Made by a program: the position numbers and the translations under genes. From positions 3,146,001 through 3,210,000 of the forward strand of contig NZ_QFYP01000001.1 in assembly GCF_003254505.1 (NCBI RefSeq): DNA of 64,000 nucleotides, written 5' to 3'. This DNA comes from Phenylobacterium hankyongense (lineage in GTDB: Bacteria; Pseudomonadota; Alphaproteobacteria; Caulobacterales; Caulobacteraceae). Below, one piece after another: positions 56,000 through 64,000 of this stretch (position 1 is the first letter of the stretch; each line of letters begins with the position of its first letter). The notes under the pieces are model-generated. The model saw only the letters and a program-made list of their open reading frames with translations. It ran no database searches and was not told the DNA's origin.

Positions 56000-57319
56000 A
56001 TGCGCCTTTCGCGTTACTTTATGCCGACGTTGCGCGAGGCGCCGTCCGACGCCCAGATCGTGTCGCACCAGCTGATGCTCCGGGCCGGCATGATCCGGCA
56101 GGAGGCGGCGGGCATCTACGCCTGGCTGCCGCTCGGCCTGAAGGTGCTGCGCAAGATCGAGCAGGTGGTGCGCGAGGAGATGGACCGGGCCGGCGCCGTC
56201 GAGGTGCTGATGCCGACCCTGCAACTGGCCGACCTTTGGCGCGAGAGCGGGCGCTACGACGATTACGGCGACGAGATGCTGCGCATCAAGGACCGCCACG
56301 AGCGGGACCTGCTGTACGGCCCCACGGCGGAGGAGGTCATCACCGACATCTTCCGGTCGTACATCAAGTCCTACAAGGACTTGCCGAAGAATCTTTACAA
56401 CATCCAGTGGAAGTTCCGCGACGAGCGCCGCCCCCGTTTCGGGGTGATGCGCGGCCGTGAATTCCTGATGAAGGACGCCTATTCCTTCGACATCGACGAG
56501 GCTGCGGCGCGGCGGTCCTACAACCGGATGTTCCTGGCCTATCTGAACGTCTATGCACGCCTGGGGCTGAAGGCGATCCCGGTGCGCGCCGACACCGGCC
56601 CGATCGGCGGCGACCTCAGCCACGAGTTCATCATCCTGGCCGACACCGGCGAGAGCGAGGTCTTCGCCCACCGCGACCTGGTGGAGATGGGCGCGCCGGG
56701 CCCCGACATCGACTGGGACGGCGACCTGCAGGACCTGGTGGAGCAGCGCACGCGGCTCTACGCCGCCTCCGACGAGATGCACGATGCGGCGCGCTTCGAG
56801 GCCGAGGCGCCCGAGGACAAGCGGATGACCGCCCGCGGCATCGAGGTCGGCCACATCTTCTACTTCGGCGAGAAGTACTCCAAGCCGATGAAGGCCGTGG
56901 TCGCCGGACCCGACGGCCAGGAGCGGCCGGTGCAGATGGGCTCCTACGGCGTCGGCGTCTCGCGGCTGGTGGCGGCGATCATCGAGGCCAGCCACGACGA
57001 CGCCGGGATCATCTGGCCCGACAGCGTCGCGCCGTTCCGGGTGGCGGTCGTCAACCTGCGGGCTGGCGACGCCGCAGTCGACGCGGTGGCCGAGCAGGCC
57101 TACCAGGCGCTGGTCGCCGCGGGCCTGGACCCGCTGCTCGACGACCGCGACGAGCGGCCGGGCGCCAAGTTCGCCTCCCTCGACCTGGTCGGCCTGCCCT
57201 GGCAGCTGATCGTCGGCCCCAAGGGGGTCGCCGAGGGCGTGGTGGAGGTCAAGCGCCGGGCCACCGGCGAGCGCCAGACGCTGCCGCTCGAGGCGGCGCT
57301 GAAGGTGATCGCCGGGTGA
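56000..57319 (+). CDS. proS: Prolyl-tRNA synthetase, short alphaproteobacterial form
   Basis: A 439-residue class II aminoacyl-tRNA synthetase. Motif 2 is [22 protein letters not shown], motif 3 [16 protein letters not shown], and the C-terminal anticodon-binding domain begins near residue 345. The sequence goes from the motif 2 region to [20 protein letters not shown] without the ~180-residue editing domain (INS) of E. coli ProRS. Ala-tRNA-Pro would have to be cleared in trans. ATG at 56000 with GAGGA upstream. It overlaps lolC by four bases. Confidence 0.96.
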   Translation: MRLSRYFMPTLREAPSDAQIVSHQLMLRAGMIRQEAAGIYAWLPLGLKVLRKIEQVVREEMDRAGAVEVLMPTLQLADLWRESGRYDDYGDEMLRIKDRHERDLLYGPTAEEVITDIFRSYIKSYKDLPKNLYNIQWKFRDERRPRFGVMRGREFLMKDAYSFDIDEAAARRSYNRMFLAYLNVYARLGLKAIPVRADTGPIGGDLSHEFIILADTGESEVFAHRDLVEMGAPGPDIDWDGDLQDLVEQRTRLYAASDEMHDAARFEAEAPEDKRMTARGIEVGHIFYFGEKYSKPMKAVVAGPDGQERPVQMGSYGVGVSRLVAAIIEASHDDAGIIWPDSVAPFRVAVVNLRAGDAAVDAVAEQAYQALVAAGLDPLLDDRDERPGAKFASLDLVGLPWQLIVGPKGVAEGVVEVKRRATGERQTLPLEAALKVIAG

Positions 57320-58614
57320 GCCGCGCCGACGCCGTCCCCAACGGCGGACGCGCGCCGCCCTTCGGGCTGTGGGAGCGCATGCTCGCCGGCCGCTACCTGC
57401 GGGCCAAGCGCAGCCAGGGCGGCGTGGCCCTGATCTCGCTGATCTCCTTCATCGGCATCATGCTGGCGGTGGCGGTGCTGATCATCGTCATGTCGGTGAT
57501 GAACGGCTTCCGCGCCGAACTGCTCGGCCGCATCCTCGGCTTCAACGGCCACCTGTTCGTCTCCGGCGGCGTGCTCGACCGGCCCGACCTCGACCAGGTG
57601 GTGAAGCAGATCGCCCGCGTGCCCGGCGTGGTGCAGGCCAGCCCCATCGTCGAGGCCCAGGCCATCGCCATGGGCCCGGGCCAGATCTCCGGCGCCATCG
57701 TCCGCGGCATCTCGCCGGCCGACCTAGCAGCGACCAGGATCGTCTCCGGCAACATCACCAAGGGCTCGCTGAAAGGCTTTGGCCAGGGCGAGTACGGCGG
57801 CGACGAAATCGTGGTCGGCGCGCGGCTGGCGGATTCGCTCGGCGTCCGGCCCGGCGACACCCTGACCCTGATCTCGCCCTCGGGCGGAGCGACGGCCTTC
57901 GGCGGAACGCCGCTGCAGAAGCCCTACACGGTGGCCGCCACCTTCACGGTCGGGATGAGCCAGTACGACCAGGCCTACATCTACATGCCGCTCAAGCAGG
58001 CGCAGCTGTTCTTCGGCCGCGAGAACAGCGTCGACGTCGTCGAGGTGAAGCTGAAGAATCCGGACCAGGCGGCGTCCCTGAAGGGTGCGGTGACCCGGGC
58101 CGCGGGTCCGGCGTCGCTGGTCACCGACTGGACCCAGCGGGATTCGTCCTTCTGGGGCGCGCTGAAGGTGGAGCGCAACGTCATGCGCCTGATCCTGATG
58201 CTGCTGGTGGCCATCGCCGCCATGAACATCATCTCCGGCCTGGTTATGCTGGTGAAGAACAAGGGCCGCGACATCGCCATCCTGCGGACCATGGGCGCGG
58301 GGCAGGGCTCGATCCTGCGCATCTTCTTCATGTCCGGCGCCATGGTCGGGGTGCTGGGCACGGCGGCCGGCCTTTTGGTCGGCGTGCTGGTCTCGGTCTA
58401 CATCGGTCCGATCCAGTCGTTCGTGGAGTGGGCGACGGGGCAGGCGGTGTTCTCGTCCGACGTCTATTTCCTGTCGCGCCTGCCGGCCAAGGTGGACTGG
58501 GCCGAGGTGGGCCTGATCACCTTCTGGGCGCTGGCCATGTCGTTCGTGGCGACGCTGCCGCCAGCCTGGCGGGCCTCGCGCCTCGATCCGGTGGAGGCCC
58601 TTCGCTATGAATGA
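57316..58614 (+). CDS. lolC: Lipoprotein-releasing ABC transporter, permease (LolC/LolE family)
   Basis: A 432-residue inner-membrane protein with one N-terminal helix, a large periplasmic domain (about 60-280) and three C-terminal helices, the MacB/FtsX layout. Family segments: [39 protein letters not shown], and [20 protein letters not shown]. It releases outer-membrane lipoproteins to LolA, probably as a homodimer with LolD since only one permease gene is present. It overlaps lolD by eight bases. Confidence 0.95.
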   Translation: MSRADAVPNGGRAPPFGLWERMLAGRYLRAKRSQGGVALISLISFIGIMLAVAVLIIVMSVMNGFRAELLGRILGFNGHLFVSGGVLDRPDLDQVVKQIARVPGVVQASPIVEAQAIAMGPGQISGAIVRGISPADLAATRIVSGNITKGSLKGFGQGEYGGDEIVVGARLADSLGVRPGDTLTLISPSGGATAFGGTPLQKPYTVAATFTVGMSQYDQAYIYMPLKQAQLFFGRENSVDVVEVKLKNPDQAASLKGAVTRAAGPASLVTDWTQRDSSFWGALKVERNVMRLILMLLVAIAAMNIISGLVMLVKNKGRDIAILRTMGAGQGSILRIFFMSGAMVGVLGTAAGLLVGVLVSVYIGPIQSFVEWATGQAVFSSDVYFLSRLPAKVDWAEVGLITFWALAMSFVATLPPAWRASRLDPVEALRYE

Positions 58615-59305
58615 GCCGGTGCTCTCCATCCGCGGCCTGGAGCGGTCCTATGTGACCGGCGCCGGCGCGCTGACCGTGCTGCGCGGCGCGGACCTCGACA
58701 TCATGCCCGGCGAGATCGTCGGCCTGATCGGGCCGTCGGGCTCCGGCAAGTCGTCCCTGCTGCACGCCGCCGGCCTGCTGGAGCGGCCGAACGCCGGGCG
58801 GATCACCGTGCTGGGCCGCGACTGCTCGGACCTGCCGGACCGGGCGCGGACGCGGGTGCGGCTGGCGACCATCGGCTTCGTCTACCAGTTCCACCACCTG
58901 CTGCCGGAGTTCTCGGCGCTCGACAACGTGGCCCTGCCGTTGATGATCGCCGGCAAGTCGCGGCGCGCGGCGCAGGACCGGGCGGCGATCCTGCTCTCCG
59001 AACTCGGCCTCGCCGACCGCGTGCAGCACCAGCCCGCGCAGATGTCCGGTGGCGAGCAGCAGCGCGTGGCGGTCGCCCGCGCGCTCGCCAACTCGCCGCG
59101 GCTGCTGCTGGCCGACGAGCCCACCGGCAACCTCGACCCGCACACCTCGGGCGCCGTGTTCGAGAACCTCTACGCGCTGGCCCGCAGCCAGGGCGTCGCG
59201 GCCCTGGTGGCGACCCACAACCTCGAGCTCGCCCGCCACATGGACCGGGTGTTCGCCCTGCGGGACGGCCACCTGGAAGAGCAGGCGCCGGGGGCGGCCC
59301 GCTAG
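58607..59305 (+). CDS. lolD: Lipoprotein-releasing system ATP-binding protein LolD
   Basis: A 232-residue ABC ATPase: Walker [14 protein letters not shown]-loop YQFHHLLPEFSALDNV (the FQ-HLL feature of LolD/MacB/FtsE), signature MSGGEQQRVAVARAL, Walker B LLLADEPTGNLD. It powers LolC. The ATG is within the end of lolC. It is the last gene of the long co-directional block from 36.5 kb. Confidence 0.96.
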   Translation: MNEPVLSIRGLERSYVTGAGALTVLRGADLDIMPGEIVGLIGPSGSGKSSLLHAAGLLERPNAGRITVLGRDCSDLPDRARTRVRLATIGFVYQFHHLLPEFSALDNVALPLMIAGKSRRAAQDRAAILLSELGLADRVQHQPAQMSGGEQQRVAVARALANSPRLLLADEPTGNLDPHTSGAVFENLYALARSQGVAALVATHNLELARHMDRVFALRDGHLEEQAPGAAR

Positions 59306-59318
59306 CTCAGCAGGCCCT

Positions 59319-59888
59319 CTAGCTGAGCAGACTGGCCAGCGGCGACTTCAGGCCCAGGCCCAGGAAGCCGGCCAGGCCCATCACCAGGCCGCCGGCCCCG
59401 AACAGCCAGGCGGCGATCAGCGCCGGGAAGCTTTCCGCCAGGGCCGCGACGGCGGCGATCGCCACGGCGGTGGAGATCAGGGCGTCGGAGGCGTCGAACT
59501 GGTCGTCGTGGACGTTCAGGGCGTCGTACTGGGCCTGATCGTCCTGCGCCTGCTTGCGGAGCTGCGGGATCTCCTTGTCGTACTTGGCCATCTCGCCTTT
59601 CAGGCGGGCCTGTTCGACGGCCGTGGCGGCGGCGACACGCTCGCCGCCGATGGCGGCGAGGAAGCGGGACTGCGCCAGCGCCGTCTCGTCGATGTGCAGC
59701 TTGGTCTTGGTGGCCTGGTATTCGCCCCAGTGGTCGACGGCGGCGGACTGCGCCTGCTGCATGTTCTGGACGATGTTGCCGTCCTTGACCTGGCTCAGGC
59801 CCATGAAGACCGAGAGCACGACCACGGTCATCGCCACCATCCTGTTGAGGCGTTTGTCCTTGGCCTCGGCGTCCAGTTCGATTTCCAC
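59319..59888 (-). CDS. DUF4337-type membrane protein
   Basis: A 189-residue protein beginning VEIELDAEAKDKRLNRMVAM, followed by a helix (~20-38), a long charged coiled-coil-like region (~45-135: WGEYQATKTKLHIDETALAQ ... MAKYDKEIPQLRKQAQ) and two C-terminal helices. This layout matches DUF4337 proteins of unknown function. GTG at 59888 with GAGGA five bases upstream is chosen, although the frame stays open much further upstream on GC bias alone. Confidence 0.78.
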   Translation of the reverse strand: MEIELDAEAKDKRLNRMVAMTVVVLSVFMGLSQVKDGNIVQNMQQAQSAAVDHWGEYQATKTKLHIDETALAQSRFLAAIGGERVAAATAVEQARLKGEMAKYDKEIPQLRKQAQDDQAQYDALNVHDDQFDASDALISTAVAIAAVAALAESFPALIAAWLFGAGGLVMGLAGFLGLGLKSPLASLLS

Positions 59889-59953
59889 GCGATTCCTCGT
59901 TTGATGCGGCCTGCGCAAGCTACGCAGGAAGATGGCGCCGTCGTGACGGGCGT

Positions 59954-61036
59954 CTAGCGCTGTCGCGCCTGGCGCAGCGTGTCGCCGGCCAGCGCGGCGC
60001 AGGCGATCACCAGCGGCAGCAGGTAATAGGACAGCCGGTAGCCCAGGAAGGCCGCCGCCAGCGGGGCGACGTCGGCGTGCGGCAGCAGGGTGGAGATCGA
60101 GCCCTCGAACACGCCCGCGCCCGCCGGCACCGTGGAGATCAGGCCCGCCACGGCCGCGGCGGCGTAGGCCCCCACGAAGGTCGAGTAGTGCACCGCGCCC
60201 GGCGGCAGCAGGATCCAGATGATCGCCGCGGCGACCCCGTTGTCGACCACCCCGATGACCATCTGCGCCATCGCGTCGCCGGCGCTGGGCAGGGTCAGGC
60301 TGTGGCCGAAGGCGCGCAGGGGCCCGCGCAGCACCGCGCACAGGACGATATAGCCGATGGCGGCGGCCACCAGGGCCGCGCCCACGGCCCGCGCCAGGGC
60401 CAGTGGGATCGCCGTGGCCGCGATCTGCTCGGGCGCTGAAAGCAGCAGGCCGGCGCCGCCCAACGCCGCCAGGCCCACCGCGAAGGACACCCCGCCGAAC
60501 AGGGTGGTGGCGGCGACCTGGGTCAGGCTGACGCCGTAGCGGTCGTAGAGCCGCGCCCTCACGGCGCCGGAAACCAGCAGGTTGGCGCCGATGCTGTGGG
60601 CGATGGCGTTGGCCAGGAACGAGCCGGCCAGCGCCGGTCCCCAGGGCAGCTTCGCGCCGGCCCAGCGCAGCCCTAGCCATTCCACCACCCCCATCAGCAC
60701 GAAGCTGAAGGCCGACAACACCAGGGCGGCTAGGATCCGCCCGTGGCCCCAGGCGTCGATGGACGCAAGGACGGCGCTGAGGCTCAGATGGTGGAACTCG
60801 CGCCACAGCACCACGCCGGCGGCGACCAGCAGCACAACGGGGACCACCCGCAGCGCCCAGCGGCGCAGCAAGCCGCCGAGCCCGACGCGGCGATCCGGCA
60901 GGGCGCGCGCCAGCTCCGCCACCACAGGCTCGGCGGGCGGTTCGTCATCAGCGGGCGTTGGCGTCGGCACGGCTACGGTGTCTCGCGAGTCGCGTGCGGG
61001 GTCACGGTCTACCCGCGGCCTGGCCTTGGGTTCCAA
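59954..61036 (-). CDS. UPF0104/YbhN-like membrane protein (lysylphosphatidylglycerol synthase TM family)
   Basis: About 360 residues with eight or more helices. Conserved parts: ANAIAHSIGANLLVSGAVRARLYDRYGVS and the closing region STVPAGAGVFEGSISTLL ... FLGYRLSYYLLPLVIA. The catalytic C-terminal domain of MprF is absent. Relatives include lipid flippase-like proteins. The N-terminal 55 residues are Pro/Ala-rich and polar; the true start is uncertain (TTG at 61036 or a later GTG). Confidence 0.85.
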   Translation of the reverse strand: MEPKARPRVDRDPARDSRDTVAVPTPTPADDEPPAEPVVAELARALPDRRVGLGGLLRRWALRVVPVVLLVAAGVVLWREFHHLSLSAVLASIDAWGHGRILAALVLSAFSFVLMGVVEWLGLRWAGAKLPWGPALAGSFLANAIAHSIGANLLVSGAVRARLYDRYGVSLTQVAATTLFGGVSFAVGLAALGGAGLLLSAPEQIAATAIPLALARAVGAALVAAAIGYIVLCAVLRGPLRAFGHSLTLPSAGDAMAQMVIGVVDNGVAAAIIWILLPPGAVHYSTFVGAYAAAAVAGLISTVPAGAGVFEGSISTLLPHADVAPLAAAFLGYRLSYYLLPLVIACAALAGDTLRQARQR

Positions 61037-61098
61037 CAGCCTTCACCGCAAAGGCGGCGAATTTGAAGCGGAGCCGACCGCGGGGCCGCCGGGCGTTC

Positions 61099-61124
61099 GG
61101 AACCGAAGACCCACGGCAAAGGTT
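61099..61124 (+). promoter_or_regulatory. EcfG-like promoter of the BON-domain gene
   Basis: GGAAC (61099-61103), 17 bases, GGTT (61121-61124), 34 bases upstream of the ATG at 61159. Fits the general-stress sigma factor pattern. Confidence 0.52.
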
Positions 61125-61158
61125 CTTGGGATGACCCACACCCAGAAGGAGCATCGTC

Positions 61159-61725
61159 ATGCCGCGGGAAGATTGGACGCGTGGAGAGCCGCCGCGCACG
61201 GACGACTTCGGACAGGCCGACTATTCGACCGACTATGGCTACGACCCGCGCCGGCGGGTCGGCTATCGCGCCGAGGACGACGTGGCGCGCGACGACGCCT
61301 ATGACGCCGAGCGCGGACGGGCCTATCGCCCCCTCTCGGAAGACGACCCCGAATACGCCCGCCGGATGAATTCCGGCGAATACCGCGGCGGCGAGCCGGC
61401 CCGCGACGGCGGCCGTTCGTGGATGAACCGGGCGGGAGACTTCTTCGCGGGCCGTACCGATCGCGACGAGGACCGCCCGCCGCCGCGCCGCCGCGGACCG
61501 TCTGACCGGGTGCTGTGGGCGGTGATCGTCGAACGCCTGGAGGACGAGCGCCGCCTCGACCTGCGCGACGTCGACGTGATCGTCGACAACGCCGAAGTGA
61601 CCCTGAACGGCACCGTCCGGCGCAAGGAGGACAAGCGCCGGATCGAGGACATCGCCGATATCGACGGCGTGCGCCACGTGCAGAACAACCTGCGCGTCCG
61701 CGACCGCGGCTGGACCTTCATCTAG
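61159..61725 (+). CDS. BON-domain protein with disordered N-terminus
   Basis: A 188-residue protein. Residues 1-115 are rich in Arg, Asp, Gly and Tyr (repeated DYGYDPRRR, RDDAYDAERGRAY patterns) and probably disordered. Residues ~118-183 are a BON domain: VLWAVIVERLEDERRLDLRDVDVIVDNAEV, TLNGTVRRKEDKRRIEDIAD, GVRHVQNNLRV. No signal peptide is evident. BON domains bind phospholipid surfaces and are often stress-induced, consistent with the upstream EcfG-like promoter. ATG behind AAGGA. Confidence 0.85.
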   Translation: MPREDWTRGEPPRTDDFGQADYSTDYGYDPRRRVGYRAEDDVARDDAYDAERGRAYRPLSEDDPEYARRMNSGEYRGGEPARDGGRSWMNRAGDFFAGRTDRDEDRPPPRRRGPSDRVLWAVIVERLEDERRLDLRDVDVIVDNAEVTLNGTVRRKEDKRRIEDIADIDGVRHVQNNLRVRDRGWTFI

Positions 61726-62129
61726 CTGCGGCGCGGGAACCGCCGGCGGAAGCGCTCGACCACCACGGGCGCGGCCGCGGCCGCGAGCCCGCCGAGGTCG
61801 GCCACCCAGTTGTTGATCAGCGGGCCGATGTGGGCGCCGGCGATCAGGTGCGACGCCTCCAGCACGGTGGCGAAGATCACATAAGCTAGGCCGATCCGCC
61901 GCAGCCGGGTGCGCGGCATGGCGGCGATCCCGGCCAGCGCGGCCACGTAGAAGGCCGCAAAATGCTCCAGGTAATGAGAGCGCACGAACTGCGGCACCAT
62001 CGAGGGCGGCAGGAAGACCGCGATCACGATCGCCAACCCCGCGCCCAGGAACGCCAGCCGGGCGAGCACCGCCACCGGGCCGGTGTCGGGGTAGCGGCCA
62101 TCGCCGAACAGGGTGCGGTCTTCGGTCAT
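61722..62129 (-). CDS. VanZ-like small membrane protein
   Basis: A 135-residue protein with about four helices: ARLAFLGAGLAIVIAVFLPP, HFAAFYVAALAGIAAM, and a region SHYLEHFAAFY ... ASHLIAGAHIGPLINNWVADLGG that resembles the VanZ family (His-containing loop and helix following). Function unknown; no link to glycopeptide resistance is implied. ATG with AGGAA upstream. Its stop overlaps the BON gene end by four bases. Confidence 0.75.
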   Translation of the reverse strand: MTEDRTLFGDGRYPDTGPVAVLARLAFLGAGLAIVIAVFLPPSMVPQFVRSHYLEHFAAFYVAALAGIAAMPRTRLRRIGLAYVIFATVLEASHLIAGAHIGPLINNWVADLGGLAAAAAPVVVERFRRRFPRRS

Positions 62130-62189
62130 GCTTCCTGAATAGCCGAAGGTATGTGGAACCCCCAAGCCCGGCAGGATCGTTTAACGGGC

Positions 62190-62501
62190 ATGACCCGGGC
62201 GATCACAGTCACCATCCCCCACCAGCTCGGCCGGGCGGAAGCCCGCCGCCGCATCGACGAGGGCTTCGGCAGCTTCACCCAGCACATGGGCGGCGCCGCC
62301 GGCATGCTCTCCAAGACCTGGGAGGGCGATCGCCTGAGCTTCGCGCTCAACGCCATGGGGCAGGGGATTTCCGGCTACGCCGACGTCGACGACACGACGG
62401 TGAAGCTCGACCTGCTGCTGCCGAACCTGCTGGGGATGATCGCCGACAAGCTGAAGGGCCGCCTGAAGAAGGAAGGCCAGCTGCTGCTCGAGAAGAAATG
62501 A
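62190..62501 (+). CDS. Polyhydroxyalkanoate-system family protein (PHA_gran_rgn)
   Basis: A 103-residue protein: ITVTIPHQLGRAEARRRIDEGF, AGMLSKTWEGDRLSFALNAMGQGISGYADVDDTTVKLDLLLP and KLKGRLKKEGQLLLEKK. This is the profile of the 'putative polyhydroxyalkanoic acid system protein' family, granule-associated by genomic context only. It is divergent from the VanZ-like gene with just 60 bases between the starts. Confidence 0.85.
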   Translation: MTRAITVTIPHQLGRAEARRRIDEGFGSFTQHMGGAAGMLSKTWEGDRLSFALNAMGQGISGYADVDDTTVKLDLLLPNLLGMIADKLKGRLKKEGQLLLEKK

Positions 62502-62534
62502 TCGGGCCGCGACGCGGTCCCCGGCCAGGAGGCG

Positions 62535-63569
62535 TCAGCGCTCGCCGGCCGTGAGGGCCAGGAGGGCGAAGGAGGCCAGCCAGTGCTCGCCCATGTAGTC
62601 GCCGGCGACGTGCGGCAGGCTGACGGCGAGGTGCAGGGTGGCGGCGTCCTGCGCCGCGGCCGCTACCGGGGAGCCGGGCGGCAGGCAGGCGGCGATCTCA
62701 CGCCAGCACCAGGCCCGCGACAGGTTGAGGCCGTCGAGGTGGACGATCTTGCCGTCCGTCCGGTCGGTGACCGTGGCCGGCGTGAACAGGCTGTCGGGCC
62801 GGCCGTGCGCCGCGTCGGGCAGGAAGTCGGCCAGCCAGGCCCGGAAGTCGTCCGCCGGCAGCAGGCGGCGCAGGCATTCGGCCTCCACCAGGGTGGGTGA
62901 CAGGAAGTCGTCGCCGGACGGCTCCCAGGCCGGAGCGTTCTGGTCCTCGATGAACCAGCTGCGGGCCTTGGCCTGGAACAGCTCCAGCAGGCGCTCGTCG
63001 CCCGCGACGCGGGCGTAGTCGGCGCCGAGCGCCATGGCGAAGGCGGTGTTGGAATGCACGCCGGCCCGGACCGGATAGGCGGCGCGCGGCAGGTAATCCA
63101 CGAAGCGGTCGGCGAACGCCTCGGCCAGCGGACGCAGGGCGGCCGCCCAGCGATGGTCGTCGTGCGCCATCAGCTCGGCCTGCAGCTTCAGCAGCCAGCC
63201 CCAGCCTTACGGCCGCTCGAATCCCCGCGCCAAGGGCCGCCGCAGGTAGGCGACCTCGCCCTCCACCTTCTGGACGGTGAAGGCGTCGTCGAAGAGGGCG
63301 CGGATGGCCGGGCCCTCCGGGAGCGAGGGCTCCTGTCGCAGCAGGCTCGCCAGCAGCCAGTAGCCGTGCACGCAGGAGTGCCAGTCGAAGCTGCCGAAGA
63401 AGATCGGGTGCAGGTCGCGCGGGCCGCGGGCGTCGCCCGGGCCGTCCAGCACGTGATCCATCTTGTTGGGGTACTCGCGCGCCACGTGGCCCAGCGCGAT
63501 GCGGGCGAAGCAGGAGGCGAGGTCCGGCGTCAGGCGATCGGGCGGGCTAGCGGTGGAAAGCGAGGACAT
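62535..63569 (-). pseudogene. DUF2891 gene interrupted by an in-frame TAA
   Basis: The reading frame from ATG 63569 encodes a DUF2891-type protein (DWHSCVHGYWLLASLLR, FTVQKVEGEVAYLRRPLARGFERP), stops at TAA 63209-63207 after 120 residues, and continues in the same frame with GWGWLLKLQAELMAHDDHRW to 62535. Intact relatives have Tyr at this place (RPYGWGWLLKL), so TAC/TAT has become TAA by one change. The rest is well conserved (EAECLRRLLP, LNLSRAWCWREIA, GEHWLASFALLAL). It may be a recent nonsense mutation, a read error, or give two fragments; the second part could restart at ATG 63170. It is coupled to the DUF979 gene upstream. Confidence 0.82.
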
Positions 63570-64000
63570 ACATCAGCACCAGGTTGACGAGGAGCAGGGG
63601 CGCGGCGGTGGGGATCTGCGCCTTGATGACGGCGTAGCGGTCCGGAAGCTCGAGCAGGGCCGGCGGCACCAGGTTGAAGTTGGCGGCCAGCGGGGTCGCC
63701 AGGGTGCCGCAGAAGCCGCAGAGCATGCCGATCGAACAGACCACGGCGGGATCGCCGCCGAACCTGTGGATCAGCACCGGCAGGCCGACGCCGGCGGTCA
63801 TCACCGGAAAGGCGGCGAAGGCGTTGCCCATGATCATGGTGAAGCCCGCCATGCCGAGGCCATAGACGCAGACCGCCGCGAAGCGGCTGTCCATGGGCAG
63901 GTACCCGGTGACCAGGTCGCCGATCACCTTGCCGACCCCGGCCAGGGCGAAGACGGCGCCCAGCGCGGCCAGCATCTGCGGCAGCAGCGCCGCCCAGCCG
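63547..64000 (-). CDS. DUF979 membrane protein (C-terminal part, cut by window edge)
   Basis: The frame is open to base 64000 and ends at 63547; at least 150 residues are present. Segments LGMAGFTMIMGNAFAAFPVM, GMLCGFCGTLATPLAANFNL and LLELPDRYAVIKAQIPTAAP are characteristic of DUF979, a transporter-like family usually paired with DUF969 and often with DUF2891. The 3' end overlaps the DUF2891 start by 23 bases, so they form an operon, perhaps for uptake of a small organic acid or peptide derivative. Confidence 0.88.
   Translation of the reverse strand, partial: GWAALLPQMLAALGAVFALAGVGKVIGDLVTGYLPMDSRFAAVCVYGLGMAGFTMIMGNAFAAFPVMTAGVGLPVLIHRFGGDPAVVCSIGMLCGFCGTLATPLAANFNLVPPALLELPDRYAVIKAQIPTAAPLLLVNLVLMYVLAFHR

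Noticed and set aside
59889..60806. Upstream continuation of the DUF4337 gene frame
   Set aside because: The extension is Arg/Pro/Gly rich, runs on the same strand but in another frame through the UPF0104 gene, and a good GTG with GAGGA exists at 59888.
62155..62181. GGAAC...CGTT in front of the PHA-system gene as an EcfG promoter
   Set aside because: The spacing is 18 bases, longer than the usual 16-17, and the predicted start would be at the ATG itself, leaving no leader.
62535..63569. Two separate genes in place of one broken DUF2891 gene
   Set aside because: Both parts are in the same frame and together give one continuous domain with a single stop codon; a frameshift is also excluded because the phase does not change.

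Overview
The window looks like a chromosomal segment of a GC-rich alphaproteobacterium of the order Caulobacterales, most likely Phenylobacterium or a close relative. The evidence is lineage-specific content and order: fliX divergent from flgI-cheL-flbY, a cicA-like phosphatase divergent from clpX, a LexA box of the GAAC-N7-GAAC type in front of uvrA, Caulobacter-type housekeeping promoters, a sigma-54 promoter with an FlbD-like element, and a short ProRS. No phage, insertion sequence, CRISPR array or clear genomic island is visible.

Layout. 1-6.2 kb (mostly minus strand): 5' part of uvrA, an OPT-family transporter, a DUF2086-type 2OG-Fe(II) oxygenase, and the flagellar operon flgI-cheL-flbY. 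6.4-16.5 kb: fliX, dksA, nadE, a LOG-family protein, a lipoprotein, an Atm1-like ABC exporter, several small stress-type and hypothetical genes, cicA and clpX. 16.5-25.2 kb: an MFS exporter, an SDR plus DsbA-like isomerase pair, lon, the HU gene, a YidB-like protein, a secreted metallo-hydrolase, a predicted manganese riboswitch with its TMEM165/GDT1 exporter, and tRNA-Val. 25.2-36.2 kb: accessory metabolism (POT transporter, aldo/keto reductase, Baeyer-Villiger-type monooxygenase, FMN reductase, MliC-like lipoprotein, secreted acetamidase-like protein), a solitary HicB-like protein, a DUF445 protein, CsbD, a sterol-desaturase-like protein and tRNA-Asp.

36.5-59.3 kb is one long co-directional block. 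It holds all 14 NADH:quinone oxidoreductase genes (nuoA-N) with three small extra genes inserted after nuoD, nuoE and nuoH. birA, coaX, rnj, a 59-residue basic protein, methylmalonyl-CoA epimerase, a DUF1467 protein, proS, lolC and lolD follow with overlaps or very short gaps. The tail (59.3-64 kb) has small membrane and envelope proteins, a BON-domain protein, a PHA-system protein, and a DUF979/DUF2891 pair in which the DUF2891 gene carries an in-frame stop.

Regulation readable from sequence: a LexA box (uvrA); sigma-54, FlbD-like and CtrA-like elements between flgI and fliX; a probable sigma-32 promoter (lon); housekeeping promoters (dksA, HU gene, nuoA); four EcfG-like general-stress promoters (GGAAC-N16/17-NGTT); a promoter-overlapping palindrome at nadE; and a yybP-ykoY type riboswitch. 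I see no wholly new system. The most interesting points are the flgI/fliX control region, the Mn riboswitch, the extra genes inside the nuo operon, the small stress regulon implied by shared promoters, the solitary HicB-like protein, and the interrupted DUF2891 gene. All functional statements are by reading motifs and family resemblance; no database search was run.
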